Shown one piece after another: positions 57,095 to 64,000 of a stretch of DNA of 64,000 bases. Source of the stretch: Carposina sasakii (lineage: Eukaryota; Arthropoda; Insecta; Lepidoptera; Carposinidae); assembly GCA_014607495.2 (NCBI GenBank), contig CP053163.1, forward strand, positions 6,118,716 to 6,182,715. The letters are read 5' to 3'. The first letter of the stretch is position 1; every line of letters starts with the position of its first letter. The notes beneath the pieces were generated by a model. It made no database searches. It was not told the DNA's origin and worked only from the letters and a program-made list of their open reading frames with translations. A program made the position numbers and the translations under genes.

Positions 57095-58050
57095 AAGGCT
57101 ACGGACTTGGAGGCAAGTACAATGTGTATCAATCAATGTTGAAGTAAAGTTTATTTAAGCCATTAGTCAGCTTAGATATTAAAGGTTAAAATCCTTACAA
57201 ATAAGTGAAGACATGTTTGTTGTTGTTTTCCAATCCTATCTAAATCTCTTTAGCCCTGGTAGCAGTGAATGCCGGCACTATGACTCATAGTTGTTTACAA
57301 CTATACCTTCCCAATTCAGTTCGTTATATCAAATTTAAGGAATTTTAGCATTGTAATAATTTCTAATTCTGTATGTAAATATACAGACAGATACAGGCAT
57401 GTTTAGCTTTAGATATTTTAAATATGGGTTAATGTTGTCAAAAGCGTACAACTTAAAAAGATGCTTACTAATAAACAGATTTGATTGTCCTCGATTGCTA
57501 TACTAAAGTCTAAAGATATTGACGTTATGTATAAATGCTTAACACCGTATTATGGTTATACCTCTAATTTTTTTTTAAATATAAAATAACAAAGGCAGTT
57601 ATCTAAGTACCCTTACACTTACAGTATTATGTTGAAATTGCTAATTTTTATTTACATTATTACATAAGCGGTATTCTTATCAAATTCAAATCAACATACA
57701 TACATACATATAATCACGCCTTTGTCCCTTGCGGGGTAGGCAGCGAATCACATGGTGCCGCTACTGACCAATTTTGAGGGTATAGTTGAGATATGCAAGC
57801 TCGGTTAGTAGTGGCAGGTGGTCAGCCATCGCCTACAAAACACATTATTTATATTTATTACTTAAAGTATCCTAAGCTATTTTCGTTTATAAATTTATTT
57901 TGTTTATCTCTGGTCTAACCTTGATTTGGATGAAATTATGTATTTAGATATGGTTTCATTTTTTAAATCTGCCTATATGGTTTACACAAAAATTCATTAA
58001 ATGATTAGAATATGCTTAGGGGTTGTTAGAGGTATTACCAAAACGGTGTT
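57095..58050 (+). other. Untranslated leader of the LTR element
   Basis: About 950 bp between the primer-binding site and the 43-bp repeats. AT-rich, no gene; it contains the inserted (TACA)n retroposon tail at 57693-57845. Confidence 0.7.
57693..57845. repeat. (TACA)n-anchored retroposon tail inside the LTR element leader
   Basis: acatacatacatataatcac, then ttgcggggtaggcagcg, gttgagatatgcaag and agccatcgcctacaaaa. It interrupts the untranslated leader of the gypsy element between the 5' LTR and gag. Confidence 0.7.
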
Positions 58051-58222
58051 AGAGGTAATTCGGCAATGCCGATAGTACCTACAAGAGTGGTAAAGAGGTA
58101 ATTCGGCAATACCGATAGTACCTACAAGAGTGGTAAAGAGGTAATTCGGCAATGCCGATAGTACCTACAAGGGTGGTAAAGAGGTAATTCGGCAATGCCG
58201 ATTGGTACCTACAATAGCAAAT
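58051..58222 (+). repeat. 43-bp tandem repeat before gag, carrying short upstream ORFs
   Basis: Four copies start at 58051, 58094, 58137 and 58180. Each contains the mini-palindrome cggcaatgccg. Copies 1 and 3 have an ATG within it that opens an 11-codon ORF (MPIVPTRVVKR) ending in TAA. In copy 2 the ATG is ATA. In copy 4 one extra base shifts the frame, so the same ATG opens into gag. Confidence 0.9.
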
Positions 58223-60354
58223 ATTTGGTTACAGGCAGCCTCAAAATGTCGCAATTACCACCCATAGAATCCCTAGACTGTGAGGGGGACCCGTCATCGC
58301 TTGGCGTTAGATGGGAAAAATGGAAGAGGGCACTCGACCTTTACTTAATAGCAGCAAATATAACCGTACCTGTAGCTAAGCGAGCTACGCTCCTACACGT
58401 GGGCGGGATAACACTTCAAGAAATTTATTATAATATCCCGGGTGCTCATATAGATGATATTCCTGATGGTGGCCAGGATATATATAACGTAGCTGTGACC
58501 AAACTAGACGAATATTTCTCACCAAAGCAAAGTCGTGTTTACGAGCGGCACCTGTTTAGGTTAATAAAACAGGAAGTAGCCGAAAAGTTTGAGAAGTTTC
58601 TAATCAGGTTGCGGCACCAAATCTCAAAGTGCAAGTACACTATACCCGATGAACACCTGATTGATCAGATAACGGAAAAATGCGATTCAGTTGAACTGCG
58701 TAAAAAAATTCTTACTATGGGGGACGACGTTACACTGAATAAGATTATTTTCGAAGCTAATGCTTTAGAAACAGTTCAGCGTCAGTTACAAGGTTTTGAC
58801 TCAAATAAAATGCAACCTCTGATTAGTCAGGTGAATGCTATTACAAGCCCGAACTCTAATGGTAATTTATGTAGTCGCTGCGGTGGAAAGCATTTTAGCA
58901 ACGAAAAATCTTGCCCAGCTTACTATAAAAAATGTAATAAGTGCGGCTTTATTGGCCATTTCTCCAAACAATGTAAAACTGCCGCCAAAAAACGTAAAAT
59001 TAACAGCCACAACAAGATACGTAACGATAAACCAAACAATTTTGAACCAGTTGGAAAGAAGTTCAAAACCATTAGTAAGCCCAGTGATGATATTCATTAT
59101 ATTTTCCACATAGATGCTGATGATACTATTTCATGTAGTGTAGGCGGTCAGAACATAGATATGTTAATTGATTCTGGCAGTAAATGCAATATTATTAATG
59201 ACCGTACGTGGGAGAGACTCAAATCTTTGGGAGCGCAAGTTGTAAATCAAATTAAAAGACCAAACAAAAACTTTAAAGCTTACGGTAGTGATACTCCCCT
59301 TATAGTACTAGGATCGTTCGAGGCAGAGATTAAGATCAGTAATAGCGTCAAACCTGATGTTGCAATATTTTACGTAGTCAAGAATGGTACACGGAATCTT
59401 TTAGGTAAAGAAACTGCTGTCAAGTTAGGAGTCTTGAAGGTTGGTATAAATTCAATTACATTGACAAAGTTTCCTAAATTTAAGGATGTAAATATTAATA
59501 TTCCTATCGATGTATCGGTTAAACCCATCTCCCAACCTTGCCGACGAATACCTGTTCCTCTTGAGGCAAAAATAGATAGAAAAATTCAAGAATTACTTGA
59601 CGCAGACATTATTGAGCCTGTAAATGGCCCGTCTGATTGGGTTAGTCCATTAGTGCCAGTACTTAAAGAAAATGGCGATGCACGTATCTGCGTGGATATG
59701 AGACAGGCCAATAGAGCAATTATAAGAGAAAACCATCCTCTCCCTACTATGGAGCAGCTGCTTCCAAGATTCAGAAATGCAAAAATATTTTCCAAATTAG
59801 ACATAAAAAATGCATTTCATCAGATCGAGATTAATAAAAACTGCCGATATATAACTACATTCATTTGCAATCGCGGACTGTTTAGATATAAGCGCTTGAT
59901 GTTTGGCATTTCGTGTGCTCCCGAGATCTTTCAAAAAACATTAGAACGCATACTTCTACCTTGTTCGGGAGTAGTGAATTTTATTGACGACATAGTCGTG
60001 TTCGGGAACGAAGCCGAACATGATGCGCGATTAAAACATGTTCTACGCGTACTTAGAGACAACAATATCCTTCTTAATGAAGAAAAATGTGTGTACAATG
60101 TGAAACAAGTAAAATTTTTGGGTCACATATTATCTAGCCTTGGAGTTCAGCCGCTAGATAAATATGTTAAGTTGATTAATTCGTTCAGGGAACCAAATAC
60201 CGTCTCAGAAGTGCAAAGCTTCCTTGGCCTGATAAATTTTGTAGGCAAGTGGATCCCCCACTTGGCTACACTTACCGAACCAATGCGAGAATTGTTACGA
60301 TTGAAGCTTAGTCAGGGGGCTGATGTAAAACGATATTGGAAGGAAAAGCAATAA
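58195..60354 (+). CDS. gag-pol, first part (Gag, protease, reverse transcriptase), ending at a duplication-made stop
   Basis: 719 residues. An alternative and probably authentic start is M18 at 58246 (MSQLPPIESL), since the upstream 17 residues come from the tandem repeat. Gag covers roughly residues 18-220, followed by two zinc knuckles: C226/C229/H233/C240 and a classical C247-x2-C250-x4-H255-x4-C260. The protease active site is DSG at 326-328 (DSG instead of DTG, as in Mag relatives). Reverse transcriptase spans about 460-650, with the catalytic FIDDIVVFG at 596-604. The TAA stop at 60352 is created exactly at the junction of a 318-bp duplication, so the protein ends just after the RT connection. 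Confidence 0.93.
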   Translation: MPIGTYNSKYLVTGSLKMSQLPPIESLDCEGDPSSLGVRWEKWKRALDLYLIAANITVPVAKRATLLHVGGITLQEIYYNIPGAHIDDIPDGGQDIYNVAVTKLDEYFSPKQSRVYERHLFRLIKQEVAEKFEKFLIRLRHQISKCKYTIPDEHLIDQITEKCDSVELRKKILTMGDDVTLNKIIFEANALETVQRQLQGFDSNKMQPLISQVNAITSPNSNGNLCSRCGGKHFSNEKSCPAYYKKCNKCGFIGHFSKQCKTAAKKRKINSHNKIRNDKPNNFEPVGKKFKTISKPSDDIHYIFHIDADDTISCSVGGQNIDMLIDSGSKCNIINDRTWERLKSLGAQVVNQIKRPNKNFKAYGSDTPLIVLGSFEAEIKISNSVKPDVAIFYVVKNGTRNLLGKETAVKLGVLKVGINSITLTKFPKFKDVNINIPIDVSVKPISQPCRRIPVPLEAKIDRKIQELLDADIIEPVNGPSDWVSPLVPVLKENGDARICVDMRQANRAIIRENHPLPTMEQLLPRFRNAKIFSKLDIKNAFHQIEINKNCRYITTFICNRGLFRYKRLMFGISCAPEIFQKTLERILLPCSGVVNFIDDIVVFGNEAEHDARLKHVLRVLRDNNILLNEEKCVYNVKQVKFLGHILSSLGVQPLDKYVKLINSFREPNTVSEVQSFLGLINFVGKWIPHLATLTEPMRELLRLKLSQGADVKRYWKEKQ

Positions 60355-60670
60355 CATGTTCTACGCGTACTTAGAGACAACAATATCCTTCTTAATGAAG
60401 AAAAATGTGTGTACAATGTGAAACAAGTAAAATTTTTGGGTCACATATTATCTAGCCTTGGAGTTCAGCCGCTAGATAAATATGTTAAGTTGATTAATTC
60501 GTTCAGGGAACCAAATACCGTCTCAGAAGTGCAAAGCTTCCTTGGCCTGATAAATTTTGTAGGCAAGTGGATCCCCCACTTGGCTACACTTACCGAACCA
60601 ATGCGAGAATTGTTACGATTGAAGCTTAGTCAGGGGGCTGATGTAAAACGATATTGGAAGGAAAAGCAAT
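60035..60670 (+). repeat. Perfect 318-bp tandem duplication in pol
   Basis: 60035-60352 is repeated at 60353-60670 with no difference that I could find by reading both copies. The length is 106 codons, so the frame is unchanged, but the junction codon becomes TAA where the original has AAA at the left edge and TCC at the right edge. Confidence 0.95.
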
Positions 60671-62397
60671 CCAAATCATTTTTAATGCTAAAACAGGCCC
60701 TCACTAACATCAAAACGTTAGGATATTACGACCCGCAAGATAGGACACAAGTGTATGCGGATGCTAGTCCTGTAGGTTTAGGGGCTGTTTTAGTTCAGTA
60801 TGGTGTTTCTGGTCCGCGTATTATCGCATATGGGAATAAAAGTTTAACAGACCGCGAAAAGCGATATTGCCAGACGGAGAAAGAAGCTCTCGCATTGGTT
60901 TGGGCTGTAGAGCACTTCAAGATGTATCTTTACGGAAAAGACAATATTGAACTTGTTACCGACCATAAACCCCTTGAAGTGATTTTTGGAACAAACTCTA
61001 AACCTTGTGCCCGAATAGAACGATGGGTTTTGCGTCTTCAATCATTTAAATTTAAAATTGTGTACAGTCCGGGTAAAAACAATATCGCAGATCCCCTTTC
61101 GCGACTCTGCTCTCAAAACTTAGAACCTTACCCTTTTGATGATGACAACTATGTCAACACAGTAATCGAACATTCTCGACCAATTGCAATCACATTAAAT
61201 GAATTAAAACTTGCATCTGAAGCAGACGAAGAATTCCAATTAGTATATAAAGGCATTTTCAATAACAACTGGGATCAAAGTGTTAGCAACTACAAGGTTT
61301 TCGAGCACGAGCTATGTTTTCAGGACAATATAATGTTACGTCAAAACAAAATAGTTGTGCCTTCTAAACTACGTTTGAAAGTCCTAGACGCTGCCCATGA
61401 AGGCCATCCTGGAATCGTAGCCATGAAAGCTCGGCTGCGATCTAAAGTATGGTGGCCAAAGATGGACAGTGACACGGAGCGTTGCGTAAAATCTTGTAGA
61501 GGTTGCACTTTGGTCTCAGCCCCAAACCCACCTAATCCTTTACATAGGCGCGAACTTCCCCTGCAACCCTGGGTAGATGTTGCGATCGATTATCTTGGTC
61601 CGTTACCAAGCGGACATTATATCTTAGTTATTATCGATTACTACAGTCGATATAAAGAAATTAAAGTCACCAAAAGTATTGACTCGATTCACACAATAAA
61701 TATACTCAAAGAAATATTTTCTAGATTAGGATCTCCTATTAGTATAACCGCCGATAATGGACCACAATTCACCAGTGCTGAGTTCCACAATTTTTGCAAA
61801 GAATATGCAATAAGAGTTTTCCATAGTATTCCATACTGGCCTCAGCAAAATGGTGAAGTTGAAAGACAAAATCGCGACATATTAAAAAGATTACGAATTA
61901 GTCAAAGCCAAAAGTCTAACTGGCAAGATGATCTTCTGAAATATTTGACAATGTATAATAGCACTCCACATTCCACTACAGGTAAACCTCCCGCTGAAAT
62001 GTTTTATCGACGTCAATTTAGAGACAAGCTCCCTTCAGTAGTGGATGTTGAATTCACACACCAAGATCAAGAAACTAGAGAGAGAGATGCTATCATGAAA
62101 GCAAAGGGGAAAGAATATACAGATAGGAAGAGGAGGGCCACAGAATCTGATATTGATGTAGGGGATAAAGTGTATATAAAGAATATGATTAAAGATAATA
62201 AACTGTCTAACACATTTAATGACACACCACATACAGTAATAGGGAAAAATAAAAATGATACAGAAGTTGAAAATGACCAAACAGGAAAACGATTACGCCG
62301 AAATGTATTACACCTTAAAAGAGTAGAAGGAAAGTGGGAAGTCAGCACAAGTGAAGACGAGAAAGAAAATAACGATATTAATAAAGATAATGATTAA
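60355..62397 (+). pseudogene. gag-pol, second part (RT end, RNase H, integrase), cut off from its start
   Basis: Same frame as the first part, open from 60355 to TAA at 62395. After the duplicated RT connection it has RNase H (VYADASPVGLG, about 60751; TEKEALALVWAVEHFK; TDHKPLE), an integrase HHCC finger (HEGHPG about 61396, then a C-x2-C pair near 61495-61506) and the DDE core: D at 61588, D in TADNGPQF at 61753 and E in NGEVERQN at 61861, spacing D-35-E. It has no ATG near its beginning, so it depends on readthrough or on a copy without the duplication. It shows no other stop or frameshift. Confidence 0.9.
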
Positions 62398-62508
62398 CAA
62401 ATCAAATTGTATTGAAGAATGTAAACTGATTAATGTTATTTCCTACTTTATTTGTATGTATTATTTTTTAGAAAATATATTTTGTTTTTAATTATTGTAA
62501 AAGGTAGA

Positions 62509-62657
62509 TGTAGTGTATTGAATAAATGCACAGCGCTCGGTGGTGGGGCGCGCGCGGGTCAGACATTAGACCGCGGGGCATCGTACCACGCGGGTGTGTG
62601 GCTAAGGGTATTAATATTGTTTATATTTCCCTACGAGACATTTCCCAAAACAGTACA
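62509..62657 (+). repeat. 3' LTR (149 bp)
   Basis: Identical to the 5' LTR except one base (GGTCAG here, TGTCAG in the 5' copy). It is followed by the GGTAG target duplication. Confidence 0.93.
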
Positions 62658-63110
62658 GGTAGGTACCTAACGAAGGAATCTGTACTCTTAAAAGGTAGAA
62701 ATTGCTACATCCTTATAAAATTAACCTCGGAAGAATATTACGGCTCCTTCGTGGAGCCGTCACTTCGGTGATATACCGCCCTTTTTGTAATGCAAATACG
62801 AGGACAAAACAATTTAAATGTTAATTTATATATTTATCACGGCGCATTGCCTGGGCTGCCTATTTATCTGACCATGAAAATATGGCTGTATCCTAACCCG
62901 CATTTACATTTTTTTACTTGAATAAGTTTACTTTTGGCAATCGTAAAGTTATCTCGGCTTTATGTAACTAGTAGCTTATATTTCGATTGTAACTAGGTTA
63001 TTATGTAGTTTTATGCACTTATTCATATTTTCTAGTGCTTATTTATATTATTTTTATTGAATACCAAAATTATATTGACGATATACATACCTAGTGCAAA
63101 CGAAATATGA
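62658..63110. other. Flank after the LTR element
   Basis: AT-rich, no gene seen. It contains a small perfect hairpin, acggctccttcgtggagccgt, near 62739-62759. Confidence 0.6.
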
Positions 63111-64000
63111 CCTACTAGTGGCCCGCCCTCGCTTCCCTTCGTTACATATCCTCTAAAATTTGAAATTCCCGTTTGTTCCTGTGTAAATATGTCCTCAGTG
63201 CTTCCTCGCACTCCGTAACGAATATACCTATACATGCCCGATTTCTGCTCTCTACCGAATATACCTGTCATATTTCATCATTATGTGTCAAGTGGTTTGC
63301 GTAAAAATTGGGAATTCCCGTTTGTCGCGTTCCCGTGGGAATATTGGGAAATCCTTTCTTAGTACTTCCTCGCACTCCCTAATGAATATACATGCCCGAT
63401 TTCTGCTTTATATTTATAGTGGTTTTCGTAAAAAATGGAATTCCCGTTTGTACCGTTCAGGTGGAAATATCGAGAAATACGTTCTCAGTGCCTCCTCACA
63501 CTCCCTACCAAATTTCATCGTTATATTGTGTCAAATGGTTTTCGTTAAAATTGGAAATTCCCGTTTGTCCAGTTCCCGTGGGAATTACGGAAAACCGCTC
63601 TTTGTGCTCCCTAGCAGTCCCTAGTGAACATACATCTTCGATTTCAACTTCATAATTATGTATAACGGTTTTCTTAAAAAAATTGTATTCCAGTTTGTTC
63701 CGTTCCGGTGGGAATTTCGGGAAATACGTTCTCAGTTCTTTCTTACACTCCCTACCGAATATACCTGTCATATTTCATCTCTATAATATGTCATGTGGTT
63801 TTAGTAAAAACTTGAAATTTTTGTTTGTGCCGTTCCCATGGGAATTTCGGGAAACCCGTTCCTTATGGTCTTTTACACGCCCTAAAAAACATACACACCA
63901 AATTTCATCTGTGTACGTCAAACGGTTTATTTTTATACTTATTGAATAAGCTTTTGTTCCGGTACAGTGGAAATTTCGGTAAAAATTAGGAATTCCCATG
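63111..64000. repeat. Degenerate tandem array (~130-bp units) derived from a retroposon tail
   Basis: It begins actagtggcccgccctcgct, a retroposon head, and then at least six units follow, starting near 63155, 63305, 63435, 63551, 63677 and 63810. Each has (g)aaattcccgtttgt(t)cc, ttcccgtgggaatttcggga, cacactccctaa and catatttcatc.ttat. The array runs off the window end. Several overlapping open frames on both strands here are by-products of the repeat. Confidence 0.8.

Larger units (their letters stand above)
56931..62657 (+). mobile_element. Ty3/gypsy LTR retrotransposon, Mag-like lineage, recently inserted
   Basis: 5,727 bp bounded by 149-bp LTRs that begin TGTAGTG and end CAGTACA. GGTAG flanks both ends (56926-56930 and 62658-62662), a 5-bp target duplication. 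The LTRs differ at one base (T versus G in the GC-rich patch). After the 5' LTR comes gtggcgaccctgc, a TGG-initial primer-binding-site candidate; before the 3' LTR is the short purine run aaaaggtaga. The single gag-pol frame encodes Gag with zinc knuckles, protease, reverse transcriptase, RNase H and integrase, in the Ty3/gypsy order. The RT motif HQIEINKNCRYITTFICNRG and the GLFRYKRLMFGISCAPEIFQ block match the Mag clade of insect gypsy elements. No envelope gene is present. Confidence 0.93.

Noticed and set aside
56940..57158. Open frames starting at the LTR (and their twins at 62452-62771)
   Set aside because: They are LTR sequence read in two frames; the duplicates are a result of the LTR being present twice.
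58051..58222. CRISPR-like array
   Set aside because: The repeats are direct and contiguous, without unique spacers, in a eukaryotic retrotransposon leader.
60409..62397. A separate retrotransposon gene starting at GTG
   Set aside because: It is in the same frame as 58195-60354 and is the continuation of gag-pol after the duplication-made stop; there is no independent start.
63032..63999. Overlapping frames of 70-113 residues on both strands
   Set aside because: They follow the ~130-bp retroposon-derived tandem array; no protein signature.

Overview
The window looks like nuclear DNA of a moth or butterfly. It is AT-rich and intron-dominated, with one canonical multi-exon gene embedded in dense non-autonomous transposons and retroposon tails of types familiar from Lepidoptera: (TACA)n-anchored tails, RTE-clade tails, 'cccgcgactccgtccgcgtgg'-type retroposons and tRNA-derived SINEs with a GGTTCGAATCC box. 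The species cannot be named from sequence alone.

The only clear host gene runs on the + strand from 21113 to 53298. Nine exons with consensus AG/GT borders and matching phases join into an uninterrupted frame of 461 residues plus a stop. The product is a three-immunoglobulin-domain surface protein of the DIP (Dpr-interacting protein)/lachesin-like family. Ig1 is built from exons a+b, Ig2 from c+d and Ig3 from e+f. These are followed by a stalk with 22 consecutive threonines (exon g), a short linker (h) and a hydrophobic C-terminus (i). The signal-peptide exon and promoter were not found and probably lie upstream, either unrecognised in 1-21112 or outside the window. Introns range from 254 bp to about 16.9 kb; the largest splits Ig1.

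From 1 to 21112 there is no convincing complete gene. There is a 694-bp Harbinger-like element carrying a transposase-like N-terminal fragment (6094-6787), one short THAP-like exon next to it (6851-6927), a hAT-like MITE with an 8-bp target duplication (8534-8712), an RTE relic (10070-10440) and many hairpin MITEs. The introns hold further elements: four related ~340-bp retroposons, fold-back retroposon units inside a large inverted repeat (about 23.0-25.3 kb), several families ending in TATACAGGGTG, a hAT-like element (48122-48687), an RTE pol tail (42456-42870) and two SINEs in opposite orientation.

Downstream of the gene, 56931-62657 is a nearly intact Ty3/gypsy retrotransposon of Mag-like type. 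It has 149-bp LTRs differing by one base, a 5-bp GGTAG target duplication and one long gag-pol frame broken by a perfect 318-bp tandem duplication whose junction is a stop codon. Its leader carries a 43-bp tandem repeat, two copies of which encode an 11-codon upstream ORF. Before it (55712-56564) lies an unusual element with long inverted ends made of repeated ATTTCATGAAATGG palindromes and a small telomere-type (CCTAA) run. The window ends in a degenerate ~130-bp tandem array derived from a retroposon tail (63111-64000).
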